Below are positions 18,399 through 27,396 of a stretch of DNA of 64,000 bases, in pieces. The position numbers and the translations under genes are program-made. The stretch comes from Calothrix sp. NIES-4105. Its GTDB lineage: Bacteria; Cyanobacteriota; Cyanobacteriia; Cyanobacteriales; Nostocaceae. The stretch is from positions 9,663,717 to 9,727,716 of the forward strand of contig NZ_AP018290.1 of assembly GCF_002368415.1 (NCBI RefSeq), in the 5' to 3' direction. The notes under the pieces were generated by a model. That model was not told the DNA's origin and did no database searches. It worked only from the letters and a program-made list of their open reading frames with translations. The stretch's first letter is position 1; each line of letters opens with the position of its first letter.

Positions 18399-19046
18399 TT
18401 AAACAGGCGCCGCGTGGCTAAAAACACCATTAGCGTAAATAGCTAACTGCGCGCGATTTTTAAGGTTGAGACGGTTAAAAATGCTATTAATATGGGTTTT
18501 AACGGTGCTTTCTGAAATAAATAACTTAGTTGCAATTTCCTGATTTGTGGCGCCTATCGCTACTAACCGCGCGACATCTAATTCTCTGGGTGTTAGTTCT
18601 GATAATGCTGTTGAAACTGGTTCAGGACTATTAACTTTGGGATTAATAACTCTTTCTAAAAGACCAGGCGCCAGTTGAGCATACCCCGAATTTATACAGC
18701 GAATCGCATTTACAAGTTCGTCTGAAGGCATATCTTTAAGCAAATAACCCTTGGCGCCTGCTTTGATGGCATCACTTACATCACGGTCTTCATCATAAGT
18801 ACTTAGAACCAAAATTTTAATATTCGGAAATTTTTGCGAAATAATTCGAGTCGCAGTACTGCCATTCATGACAGGCATTCGCACATCCATTAATACAACA
18901 TCTGGTTGAAGCGTCTCAACGGCATTAACAGCTTCTTCTCCATTCTCCGCCATTCCAACAATTTCTAAATCAGGTTCTAAGCTTAACATTGCTTTTAAAC
19001 CTTGGCGGACTAAACTTTGGTCATCTACTAGTAATAGGCGAATCAT
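18399..19046 (-). CDS. NarL/FixJ-type response regulator (215 aa)
   Basis: The receiver domain (residues 1-120) has the acidic pocket DDQ, the phospho-acceptor in PDVVLMDVRMPVMNG, and Lys in LLKDMPSDELV. A LuxR-type helix-turn-helix occupies residues about 145-210: LTPRELDVARLVAIGATNQEIAT with the recognition helix SESTVKTHINSIFNRL. It is a transcription regulator phosphorylated by a cognate HisKA_3 kinase, here surely the one at 19638-20471. It starts 2 bp after the stop of the intervening 133-residue protein, so the three genes form one operon. Targets are unknown. Confidence 0.9.
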   Translation of the reverse strand: MIRLLLVDDQSLVRQGLKAMLSLEPDLEIVGMAENGEEAVNAVETLQPDVVLMDVRMPVMNGSTATRIISQKFPNIKILVLSTYDEDRDVSDAIKAGAKGYLLKDMPSDELVNAIRCINSGYAQLAPGLLERVINPKVNSPEPVSTALSELTPRELDVARLVAIGATNQEIATKLFISESTVKTHINSIFNRLNLKNRAQLAIYANGVFSHAAPV

Positions 19047-19048
19047 AG

Positions 19049-19450
19049 TTATATTTTAGATTTTAGATTATCGAGGTTTATCTCATCAAGTTGACTTAAT
19101 GATTTAACAATGTGGCGAACTTCATACATTAAACTACCACTTAACTGATAAGCTTCCTTAAGAGATTGCTGTGCTTGAGTCGGGTTAAGCTGCCAAAGCT
19201 TTTGTGCTACCTGTAATTGGATATGTAAAGCAGCAAGCGACTGTCCCATTCCATTGTATATTTTTACTAAATCTTGATTTTGAGCGGCAATATCGGCGTA
19301 GCTTCTAGCATCGAATGCAGAGCTTTGTAAATATTCTTGAGTAATGATTAATTCGCAGTGCCTTTGATGATTTGCATGTACACCTTTCACCAAATACCAT
19401 AGCGTCAATAATAAGATTGTTAACAACAGAACAGGTAGCATATCTCTCAC
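19049..19450 (-). CDS. Membrane protein with HisKA_3-like helix lacking the phospho-His (pseudokinase fragment, 133 aa)
   Basis: One membrane helix (residues about 4-22) is followed by a helical region that aligns with the dimerisation helices of the kinase at 19638: here QDLVKIYNGMGQSLAALHIQ, there RIARDLHDSVGHALTALNFQ. The phospho-accepting His-Asp pair is replaced by Tyr-Asn, and the second helix (AQQSLKEAYQLSGSLMYEVR) is kept. There is no HATPase domain. It cannot be a working kinase; it could heterodimerise with, inhibit or localise the soluble kinase upstream (inference). It is not simply rubble: the frame is intact and spaced 2 bp from the response regulator. The first codon is GTG at 19450, with an ATG at 19441. 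Confidence 0.65.
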   Translation of the reverse strand: MRDMLPVLLLTILLLTLWYLVKGVHANHQRHCELIITQEYLQSSAFDARSYADIAAQNQDLVKIYNGMGQSLAALHIQLQVAQKLWQLNPTQAQQSLKEAYQLSGSLMYEVRHIVKSLSQLDEINLDNLKSKI

Positions 19451-19637
19451 TCAGTAGTAACAGCAATAGGCGTGAAGATATTATGTTTGATAATTTTCCC
19501 TCTTTCACCTCCTTTTATTAAAACTCGATTCCAAAAATTTGTGAACGAGTTTTTAAATATTTCCAACTTTAGTTGGAATGTATAATTATAAATTTTGGTA
19601 TATATGTAGGTAAGTAGCACTAAAGTTGGAGTTGTAG

Positions 19638-20471
19638 CTAATCACTTAAATCAAGAGGTTGCCACTCTCCTACATCAACAGAAGCACGGTGTGTATCTTT
19701 TTGTTGTATATGGTTCTGTATGTCATCCTCATATACTATTTGGTCGGAGTTACTTGGAGCATTAAACCCAGAAGATACCTTAGATATCAATAGGGGAATT
19801 CCAACACTAATGCAACACCCCTCCCCAGGTTGCGACTCAATTTGTAAACTACCTTGTAAAACAGCAACTCGTTCCTGCATTCCTTGAAGACCGTAACCAC
19901 CACAGACATGAACTTTGTCAAACCCACGACCATTGTCTTTAACAATCAAATACGCTCCTGTTGAAGTAGTACAAATGTGGATTTGCACCGCTGTTGCTTT
20001 TGCGTATTTGCGTATATTATTAAGCGCTTCTTGGGTAATTCGGTAAATCGGCGCCACAAGGTGCGAAGGTAATTGTATCGTTAAATCAATATGAACCTCC
20101 GGCAAAATCCCTGTAGTACTTTCAAAATCCTGAACTAATAACTCTATTAATGCTTCTAGCGACTGAGTTTCAAGCGCATCGCTGCGTAATGCTTTCACCG
20201 ACTCGCGTACTTCTTGAGTAGCAATTTTTACTAATTTGTGCGCTTCGGTAAGAAATTCTTGTGCTTGATTAGGGTCAGGTTTGCACAATTTCATAGCGGT
20301 TTGTAGCTGAAAATTGAGCGCAGTAAGCGCATGTCCTACTGAGTCATGCAAATCACGCGCGATGCGGTTGCGTTCTTGTGCTGCTGAGACATTAGCAAAC
20401 TGTAATACGCACTGCCACAGCGAGTCATGCATTTGAGCAAGTTGTTCAGGTGTATAAAGCTCTTCAACCAC
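19638..20471 (-). CDS. Soluble NarL-type sensor histidine kinase (277 aa)
   Basis: A HisKA_3 dimerisation/phosphotransfer domain starts near residue 35 with ERNRIARDLHDSVGHAL; the His is the phospho-acceptor. A HATPase_c domain follows: N-box EALNNIRKYAKA, G1 box VKDNGRGFD, and GYGLQGMQERV. There is no membrane segment or recognisable sensor domain, so the signal must arrive through a partner, possibly the membrane protein encoded next (19049-19450). The C-terminal 50 residues are low-complexity and polar. The start codon is GTG at 20471, supported by GGAG nine bases upstream. It phosphorylates the response regulator at 18399 (inferred from the operon). Confidence 0.9.
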   Translation of the reverse strand: MVEELYTPEQLAQMHDSLWQCVLQFANVSAAQERNRIARDLHDSVGHALTALNFQLQTAMKLCKPDPNQAQEFLTEAHKLVKIATQEVRESVKALRSDALETQSLEALIELLVQDFESTTGILPEVHIDLTIQLPSHLVAPIYRITQEALNNIRKYAKATAVQIHICTTSTGAYLIVKDNGRGFDKVHVCGGYGLQGMQERVAVLQGSLQIESQPGEGCCISVGIPLLISKVSSGFNAPSNSDQIVYEDDIQNHIQQKDTHRASVDVGEWQPLDLSD

Positions 20472-21112
20472 AGTTATCGTCTCCGTATCCTTCTAATGTC
20501 TTATATTTCTAGGAGAAGGAAACTTATGCAAAATTTGCAACAGATGTAACGGATGTAACGGATAAGCGGATAAATTGTAATGGTCTATGTTATTTCTGGG
20601 GGGTTGGATAAATCCCAAAACCTTGTAAAGACGTTACAGTAAAGACGTTACATGTAACGTCTCTACATTTCGTACAATCGAATTTTTGAACGCTCTTCGT
20701 GCCACTCATCAGTTTATTTATTAAATTAGATCGCGACTGTGCCTACTATGCTCTGTCAGATAAATTTACTCTTAGCACAGCATCCGGTAATGAACTGTAT
20801 TCTGTTGCACAAATCTTGAAGCGGTTGGTTAGCGTGTAATATTTATGTTCGGTTAAACGGCATCACGGGCAACTCTAAACTGTCCGATGCTATTAATTCA
20901 GGGCAATATCTGTATATTAGAGCGTATATTCAAAACCTCTCGTCATTCCGAAACCCGCCGTCACCATAGAATGGCGCGGCTAATTGAACAAAGCCCACCT
21001 ACGTGGGCTAGTATTCTTAGCCCACGCAGGTGGAATTCGTGTCAATAGCCCCAGGCTTCGAGCCTGCGGGCGTTACGCGGATATACGAAAATTTGGATTC
21101 TCCCACAAATAT
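20472..21112. other. Intergenic region, repeats and possible gene debris
   Basis: It contains short direct repeats GATGTAACG near 20542-20560; the dispersed hairpin GTAAAGACGTTACATGTAAC at 20639-20667; and a pair of GCCCACCTACGTGGGC / GCCCACGCAGGTGG repeats near 20990-21030. A frame from about 20719 reads LDRDCAYYALSDKFTLSTAS then stops, and another nearby reads RLNGITGNSKLSDAINSGQY; these look like debris of one gene, but I cannot name it. This region is the upstream flank of the ISL3 element. Confidence 0.4.
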
Positions 21113-22408
21113 GGTTCTTGCGTGTTTAACGTGCTAAAATGTTAGAGTATTTATTTAGCTTTTAAGTAAAATTAATTATGAAAAGAATCCTTACTCAACT
21201 ATTAAATTTGCCTGACGTAGTGGTAGAATCAAGTCTACAAGAGGGTTCTGTCTTAATTTTATCAGTAAGTAAAAAGACTAAAAGCGCAGTATGCCCGGAT
21301 TGCGGTAAAAAGTCTGAGCATCTACATCAAAATCAAAATTACTTAGTAAAAGATTTACCGATGGGAGATAAAGAAGTAATATTAAATGTAAACAGACGAA
21401 GATTTAAATGTAAAAGATGCCGAAAAACCTTTAATGAACAGCTTGATTTTGTAGGGGCAAGAAGGGGATATACGCATCGATACGCAGAAAATATTATTAA
21501 ACAACTTATTAGTAGTAATGTAAGTAATGTGGCGGAAAATAATGGATTAACCGATGAATAAGTTAATTCGATGCTTGAAGATGTAGCTAAAAATATATTA
21601 CCAATAAACTTAAACAATTTAAGAAGATTAGGAATCGATGAAATAAGTTTAGTAAAAGGGCAGGGCAAATATATTGTTGTACTTGTAGACATAGATTCAG
21701 GAAAATTAATAGGGTTAGTAAAAGAAAGAAAACAAATTGAAATAGAAAATGTTATGAAAAACTGGGGAGAAGAAGTTCTAGAACGAATAGAAGAAGTAAG
21801 TATGGATATGACCGGAAATTATAAAAGTTTAATCGATAAGATTTGCCCAAACGCTGTTGTCACGGTTGATAGGTTCCATGTTACCAAAATAATACATGAA
21901 GAATTAAACCAAGCTAGAATAGCAGAAAAGAAAACAGCATTAGAGCTAAACGTTAAGGATAGGGAAAAAATTTTTGATAGTTTAAAAGGGAATAAATTTA
22001 CAATTTTAACAGCAGAAGATAAGTTGACCGATAAACAAAAAGAAAAATTACATACAATCAAAGAAGCATCTCCTTTAATAGCAATGATGCATTCATTGAA
22101 AGAAGAATTTAAGGATTTATTCGATACAAGTGAAGATTCAGGAACAGGAATATTAAACCTACTCGATTGGTTAGAAAAAACTGAACCTTATTATCAGAAA
22201 AGTGTTAAAACAATTAAACGGTGGTTTGGAGAAGTAGCCGGATATTTTGAAAGAAAAACTACTAACGGTGTAGTAGAAGGAATTAATAATAAATTGAAGC
22301 TAATAAAACGAAATGGATTTGGCTTTAGAAACTTTCGCAATTTTGAAATTAGAGCTTTACTTTCTTGGCATTATAATATTAACTTAGCACGTTAAGTACG
22401 CAAGAGCC
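21113..22408 (+). mobile_element. ISL3-family insertion sequence, about 1.3 kb
   Basis: The terminal inverted repeats are GGTTCTTGCGTGTTTAACGT on the left and, read inward on the reverse strand, GGCTCTTGCGTACTTAACGT on the right; they continue to match into GCTAA. They bracket one transposase gene. The expected 8-bp target duplication is not evident (ACAAATAT on the left, AAGTTTAT on the right share only the last three bases). The element contains no GGCGCC site, unlike resident DNA, which fits a recent arrival. Confidence 0.85.
21178..22395 (+). pseudogene. ISL3 transposase interrupted by one in-frame TAA
   Basis: The first part (21178-21561) carries the ISL3 N-terminal zinc finger, CPDCGKKSEHLH and CKRCRKTFNEQ, and a helix-turn-helix. 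The second part (from 21571) is the DDE_Tnp_ISL3 catalytic domain: LGIDEISLVKGQGKYIVVLVD (first Asp in DE), VSMDMTGNYKSL, then VVTVDRFHV (second Asp), and GVVEGINNKLKLIKR with the Glu. Both parts are in the same frame: NNGLTDE, TAA at 21559-21561, then VNSMLEDVAK. A single CAA/GAA/AAA to TAA change explains it, so the lesion is a point nonsense mutation. Without readthrough the element cannot move itself, though another copy could act on its ends. Confidence 0.85.
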
Positions 22409-22508
22409 AAGTTTATCAGGGTCTTCTGATACCTTAAACCTGGTTCCATTAAAAGTTATGGTACGCATAAATAATATACTACCTAGTTTAATACTTTAAA
22501 AGTAAGTT

Positions 22509-24032
22509 TTATTTTGGGCGTTTAATTCCACCTCGACGTTTTACTTTGAAGCCGTATAAGTAAATCTCAGGCATATTAATACGCCCATCAGAACGGCTTT
22601 CAACAATTCCAAGTTGTAGCAGGTATTTTAAAACTTCCTCTGGTTTTGTAGTGGGAGGACGTTTACCAAGTTGTTCGCTCCATTCTGTAGCTGTAAGCGC
22701 TTCTAAAAACTTTGATTTTTGGATAGGAACTTCAAGACCCATTAAATTGATTTTTAAAGCTTCTAACCAAGGGTATTCTTCTTGGGCTAACTCTCTAATT
22801 CTATCAAGAGAGGTGTCCATTAATGCCCCTTGTAAATCTGATGGCATAAGTAATGCGGTTCCAGACATTTGTTCGTCTTGTTGGCTTAACTTATCTAATC
22901 TACGGTTTGCAGCTAAAGAAAATAATTTTAAAAAAGAACGTGGTGCAATTCTTCCTCCAGCATCTTGAAGATGGTTGGGAATCCAGCTATAAGTATAACC
23001 CTTTCTAGCATTGGCGCCCATAAATTTACCAATTATTTTCTCAATCATCGATTGAAAAAGTGATTCTTCGGGCGTTATAGTTATACCAAGAGCAGTATTA
23101 CTATCATTAATCAAGTTTGGAACTATACGTAAATACTCCGTCATTTCCGAACCGGAGTTTGCTAGACGTTTGAATAGTAGTTGATATAACCATAAATGTT
23201 TCCATTCAAGATTAATTTGATGCGCTCGTAGCTTAGAAGCATCAGGGAAACCTAAAAAATCTTCTCGAAAAAGGTCTGTACGCAAAAAAATCTTTGGTCG
23301 TATTCTTTCCCAGCGGCGCCATTTATCTAACCAGAATGCTAAAAGTTCGCGGATGGGAGTAGAAAGTTCGTTATAAAATGAAACTAATCTATCTAACTCA
23401 TCATAAGTTACAAACAGCCATTCATCAGCTTCAAGCAATTTTTCATCTAACAAATCTAAAGCATAATTCATCTTTTCAATTTCATGACGTACTAAAGGCA
23501 ACCATTCTGATAGCAATGGTAATCTATTTACTAAAGCTTCACGAGTTTCTAAGGATATTTCCTCAGCCCATTTTGTATTCAATGCTCCACTCGATGCTCT
23601 ACTTGAATGGCGAAGTATTATTCCTAACATTAATCCAATCCAGAAAGCACGCCAATCAATATTACTCGCGTTTTTCATCTGTGCTTCTACGGCTTCTGGT
23701 GTTGGAAATGTTTTTTCTTTCTGCCGAATACGACCAAAAGCAGCAATCCATGTAGTTTTATCTAAAGAGGGTAAAGCCCTAATCCCTAAATTTTGTACTA
23801 ATGTCGCGCGTCCGGTTTCAATAGCTAGTAAACGAAACAATTCTGTTTTACCTACACCTCGTCCTCCCAGTATTAATAGTATGTCCGGCTCTAGAGCGCG
23901 CCGATAGTCGGGAACAGGAAGAAAATTTTTGAGGAAAGCGCTATCGTCATTACTCTCATGTTCCGCTGTTCCTCTTCCCGGTGCTATATCTATAATTAGT
24001 TCGAGTAGTTTATTTTTATTAAAATTACTCAT
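22509..24032 (-). CDS. Large P-loop ATPase, third gene of HEPN/KGG/ATPase operon (507 aa)
   Basis: A soluble ASCE-type P-loop ATPase: Walker A GGRGVGKTELFRLLA near residue 57, Walker B WLFVTYDELDRL near residue 205, and a sensor-like Arg in KIFLRTDLF. A long helical C-terminus ends in a winged-helix-like segment (EEVLKYLLQLGIVESRSDGRI). The layout resembles STAND- or KAP-like regulators and the Sll1717-type P-loop ATPase group; I cannot place it exactly. Its ATG overlaps the TGA of the upstream gene (ATGA at 24032-24029), so translation is coupled. It may act as the NTP-driven switch or motor of a three-component system with the HEPN and ParA-like proteins (inference). Confidence 0.7.
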   Translation of the reverse strand: MSNFNKNKLLELIIDIAPGRGTAEHESNDDSAFLKNFLPVPDYRRALEPDILLILGGRGVGKTELFRLLAIETGRATLVQNLGIRALPSLDKTTWIAAFGRIRQKEKTFPTPEAVEAQMKNASNIDWRAFWIGLMLGIILRHSSRASSGALNTKWAEEISLETREALVNRLPLLSEWLPLVRHEIEKMNYALDLLDEKLLEADEWLFVTYDELDRLVSFYNELSTPIRELLAFWLDKWRRWERIRPKIFLRTDLFREDFLGFPDASKLRAHQINLEWKHLWLYQLLFKRLANSGSEMTEYLRIVPNLINDSNTALGITITPEESLFQSMIEKIIGKFMGANARKGYTYSWIPNHLQDAGGRIAPRSFLKLFSLAANRRLDKLSQQDEQMSGTALLMPSDLQGALMDTSLDRIRELAQEEYPWLEALKINLMGLEVPIQKSKFLEALTATEWSEQLGKRPPTTKPEEVLKYLLQLGIVESRSDGRINMPEIYLYGFKVKRRGGIKRPK

Positions 24033-25424
24033 GCCTCTACCTCGCTTGCATCTTGGTTCTTATCGAATGAGCGCCCAAACAGTCGGCAAAGTCTTCGTGC
24101 GAGTCCTTGATAAGGATCACCTGTTATTACCTTAACAAGTTCTGACAAACGATTGGCTTCTTCCTGGCTCTGGTCGCGTGCAAATAAAGCGATATCTCCT
24201 CGAAGGTCATCCTGCATTGGTAGTACTATTGGTGTAAAAGGTGCATCACTATCATTAATGTTCGGAACTACATCAGTATCGTAGTAATAATTTTCTTGAA
24301 AAATTTCATATGCTTTATCTGCAAACGCTTTTAATTCCTCGACCCTTCCGGTTTCGCGTAGTGCAGGCGCCATAGCATGAACTAGTAGCACGGGTAATTG
24401 ATATGAAGCCAATGGTCTTGCAAGTCTACGAATAACGTGAGTTATTCCAGCCCAACTTTGGCGAGACTGTGTACCAAATATAACGGCGCCGTGAGACAAA
24501 TCAGCTATGGCTAAACCACCAATATCATGGAATCCGGCTCTAGCATCTAGTAAAATAAAGTCTAAAGGTTTAGATGCACTTTCTAGTTCACCCAGCAAAC
24601 TGCGTAGAGTTTTAGGTAAATGGTCATCAACAATATTTTGAAAATCTAGCCTTGCCAACTTTTCTAAATAATTATCATCTACTGTACCAGCAGAAACTAA
24701 ACGCATAGTTTCACCATTATCGCCCAGTAGAGCTTGCTCGTTAATTGATAATATATGAGTTCTTAAAGACCAATTTTTCAACTGGATTTTTTTCTCTAAT
24801 AAATAATCAATAACACCAGAATTTTCCACAGTATCAGGAAAAAAGATTGTAGATAAACCTGGAGCTTCTAAATCGCGCATCAACTATGGCTATACGATGA
24901 CCACGACGTGCAAGTGTAATAGCACAAGCCACTAATCCCGTAGTACGTCCGGCGCCACCTTTGAAAGAAAAAAAAGTGACTATAGCTGGTTTACTTCCTT
25001 GGTCTACATATTTCTGTTCCCAAGGAGGACTACCTGCATCTTTATTAGTCCACGCTTTTTTGGCAACGTGACGTTCTAATACATACCAACGCGGTGAAAC
25101 AGTTTCATTGTCCCATTCAGCAGGAATTCTCTGCTCAATAATTACTTTAATTAAAGGTTTATAAGCATCCTGCTCACCTTGTGGCAACCAAATATCTTTA
25201 CCGTAGTAAGAACCAAGTTTTTGAGACAAAACATTTTCTAATGTAGTAACGTCCGTTGGTTGAGGTTTAAAAGCATCATCATGCTCTAAATAAAGGCGTA
25301 TTACTCCATAAACATCACGTATAATAGTTATAGACTGGAGATTTTGAGTCCAGAGCGATAATATTGCCCCTTCCTGAAAGCACTCCTGCACCTTAGTAAA
25401 GGTTTCACCGAAACTAATCGCCAT
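24029..25424 (-). pseudogene. KGG-motif ParA/MinD-like ATPase, split by a frameshift
   Basis: The N-terminal part (25424 to about 24880) ends VTFFSFKGGAGRTTGLVACA then HRIAIVD, a deviant Walker A (KGG-x-GR-T-T) of the ParA/MinD class. In another frame the protein resumes at once as DLEAPGLSTIFF and runs for about 275 residues, including LDARAGFHDIGGLAIADL (the switch region) and a C-terminal helical domain. Between IAIVD and DLEAPG the DNA has four bases (GCGC) where three are expected, so one inserted base breaks the gene; position about 24873-24882. Rejoined, it would be a single protein of about 465 residues, as I recall for KGGVGR-motif variant ATPases. No slippery heptamer is present. 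It could be a true lesion or a base-calling error. Neighbours are spaced 12 bp upstream and overlap 4 bp downstream. Confidence 0.7.
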
Positions 25425-25436
25425 TTTAAAAAAAAC

Positions 25437-25853
25437 CTAAATTGAAATTCTACCGTCTAAAATTAGCCCAGGAACAATCTCAAGATAAATTTCCTCCGCG
25501 CGCTGAACTGCTTGTTTAGTTTCAAGTTCGCTCCAAAGTCCCGATTTTGCATAACGTCGTTCTGGGTGGAATTGTTCTAGTACGGTTCCCATTGTACGAT
25601 TAGCAGGAAGCTGCATATCAAGTGCTGGGTACATAAAACGTAACCTTTCCATTGCTTTACCTTGAAGTTCCGCTAAATCATGACCGTATTTTTTTGCTGA
25701 TGCAGAATCAATATATACGGATACTAACACTTTAAATGAGCATTCCACAACGTAACCAGCAAGGTAGACAGCATTGTCCCATCGCTGCTTATCAAGTAAG
25801 CATTGTGCATCACTTAAATGCCTTGAGGCTGCTTGTTGAAAATCATCAACCAT
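25437..25853 (-). CDS. HEPN-domain protein, first gene of the operon (138 aa)
   Basis: An all-helical protein of HEPN type: an N-terminal helix ASRHLSDAQCLLDKQRWDNA, then AVYLAGYVVECSFKVLVSVY, the typical second-helix signature with VE-C-xxK, followed by KKYGHDLAELQ and a C-terminal helix after HPERRYAKSGLWSELE. Many HEPN proteins are RNases of toxin-antitoxin, CRISPR and abortive systems with an R-x4-6-H active site; that motif is not obvious here (the HDL and RRY segments are separate), so it may be a non-catalytic binding HEPN. The start at 25853 is 12 codons before the domain. It leads the tight HEPN/KGG/ATPase cluster. Confidence 0.7.
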   Translation of the reverse strand: MVDDFQQAASRHLSDAQCLLDKQRWDNAVYLAGYVVECSFKVLVSVYIDSASAKKYGHDLAELQGKAMERLRFMYPALDMQLPANRTMGTVLEQFHPERRYAKSGLWSELETKQAVQRAEEIYLEIVPGLILDGRISI

Positions 25854-25922
25854 AATAATATGAGTTATTTGCTTCTTAGAAGTGGTTTAACATGGTAGTT
25901 ACATAAAATACCTAGTACATCT

Positions 25923-26437
25923 ATGGCAGCACTCAAACCTTGGTATAAAATTGATGGATTAGTACCGCGTGAAGATTTGCGGCAAGGGAAACCGCGCATA
26001 GGCTTCGGAGTTTGCTGTTCATTTAGATAAGGTACGTTCAGGAACTGCCCCTTCTGATTATAAAGAGCCGGAGAGATTTTTTGACAGAACTTATTTAACG
26101 CGGTGACTTTAACTGACCCGCCAAAACTACTTCTGGTGAAACCAAAGTGATTGATGGAGGAGTTTCTTATAAAACAGATACTTCCAGCAAAACCATAGAA
26201 CCCCCTATTCAAACAAACACAGCGCGCGTACTCAAGTGGACAGGTGTAATTACCACTCAAAAATGGATGATTTTTTATACAAAAGTACTAAGTAAATTTG
26301 CAATCGCTCAAAACTTGAAATTGACATTAAAAGTTTCTATAAGCGTCGAAGGAGATATTTCATCGCAGAAAATAGAAGATACCAAAGTAGCATTACAGGA
26401 ATTAGGATTGGATAGTGATATTAAGTTAGAGAACTAG
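25923..26437 (+). pseudogene. DUF499 ATPase remnant with large internal deletion
   Basis: Three blocks of a DUF499 protein (normally about 1000 residues) survive. Block 1, 25923-25985: ALKPWYKIDGLVPREDLRQG. Block 2, in another frame after an in-frame stop: ASEFAVHLDKVRSGTAPSDY and EPERFFDRTYLTR, to about 26105. Block 3, from about 26117: TKVIDGGVSYKTD and a C-terminal WTGVITTQKWMIFYTKVLSK, ending 26437. Block 2 to block 3 jumps over most of the protein, including the ATPase core. DUF499 proteins occur with DUF1156 methylases and helicases in defence-type islands, so this is probably the scar of a lost defence locus lying divergent to the HEPN operon. Confidence 0.75.
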
Positions 26438-26685
26438 CGAAAAATGTTGAACCTAACCCCCTAACCTCCTTTCCTATAAAGGAATTATTGAGTACATTTA
26501 CTCCCCTCTCCTTAATTTTGATTTGAGGCGTAAGTAATTAAATGTTCATCTGAAAATTCTTCATTGCTATAAATATCCTTGTTGAAAAGGTAGCACATAT
26601 TGCATTTTTTCTTTCTAACCTTAACCATTATATTTTTAGTGGGCATGTCAAAGCAAAAGAACGAGTATAATTAGTGAAGGTTAGC

Positions 26686-27249
26686 ATGAAAAATATTTTT
26701 TTGTTTGGAATAGTTGGTTTAAGTTTAGCTGGAGCAGTATTTTGTTCTTCAGTTGCTAAGGCTGAAGAAACTATATGTGACGGTGACTTAGGTGCTGTTA
26801 CTTTGGATAATGTAAAAGTACCTAGTGATAAGAGTTGTAACCTGAATGGTACAACCGTCAAAGGTAACATCAAAGTCGAGTCTAATGCAAAGCTAAAAGC
26901 TTCTGATGTCAAAGTAAATGGTAATATCCAAGCTGAGAATGCAGAAAATGTTACTGTAGAGAACAATTCATCTATTGAAGGCAGTATTCAGATTAAGCAG
27001 TCGAAAGGAGCGAACATTACCCGCACAAGAATCAAGCAAGATTTGCAGTTTGAAAAAAACACAAATCAATTAGTTGCTAACGACAACAGTATTACCGGAA
27101 ACTTACAGGCATTTCAGAATACCGGAGGTGTAGAGATTAGACGCAATAGAGTTAATGGTAATTTGCAATGTAAAGAAAATGTTCCTTCCCCAGTTGGAGA
27201 AGAGAATAGAGTACGAGGCAATAAAGAAGACCAGTGTTCAAGTTTTTAG
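26686..27249 (+). CDS. Secreted repeat-strand protein, probable beta-solenoid (187 aa)
   Basis: Starts at ATG 26686 with GAAGG seven bases upstream (an in-frame GTG at 26674 is less likely). Signal peptide MKNIFLFGIVGLSLAG through VAKAEE. The mature part has two cysteines near each end and a run of short, regularly spaced strand units such as GNIKVESNAKLKASDVKVNG and NIQAENAENVTVENNSSIEG; the roughly 22-residue periodicity and Asn/Gly turns suggest a right-handed beta-solenoid. Function unknown; similar small exported proteins are frequent in cyanobacteria. It stands alone. Confidence 0.65.
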   Translation: MKNIFLFGIVGLSLAGAVFCSSVAKAEETICDGDLGAVTLDNVKVPSDKSCNLNGTTVKGNIKVESNAKLKASDVKVNGNIQAENAENVTVENNSSIEGSIQIKQSKGANITRTRIKQDLQFEKNTNQLVANDNSITGNLQAFQNTGGVEIRRNRVNGNLQCKENVPSPVGEENRVRGNKEDQCSSF

Positions 27250-27357
27250 GCTATGTTGGCGCCGTTTGCTTGCGCCAATCATGAAAACGAATACGCAAAC
27301 ATTGCCGATTAAATACAGTAAATTTAGGTAATATTGCAATCATAAAAATTCCGTGAA

Positions 27358-27387
27358 TGTAGAGACGCGATATATCGCGTCTCTACA
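27358..27387. terminator. TGTAGAGACGCG perfect palindrome, copy 4
   Basis: TGTAGAGACGCGATA pairs perfectly with TATCGCGTCTCTACA (30-bp palindrome). It lies nine bases beyond the stop of the CHAT pseudogene at 27397 and is a probable bidirectional terminator. It is the cleanest member of the dispersed family. Confidence 0.65.
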
Positions 27388-27396
27388 AGCGGATGG

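Noticed and set aside
24870-24890. Programmed frameshift in the KGG ATPase
   Set aside because: No slippery heptamer or downstream stem was visible; a one-base insertion explains it more simply.
25865-26260. 131-codon minus-strand frame upstream of the HEPN gene
   Set aside because: It is the antisense of the DUF499 remnant, whose plus-strand translation matches a known family.
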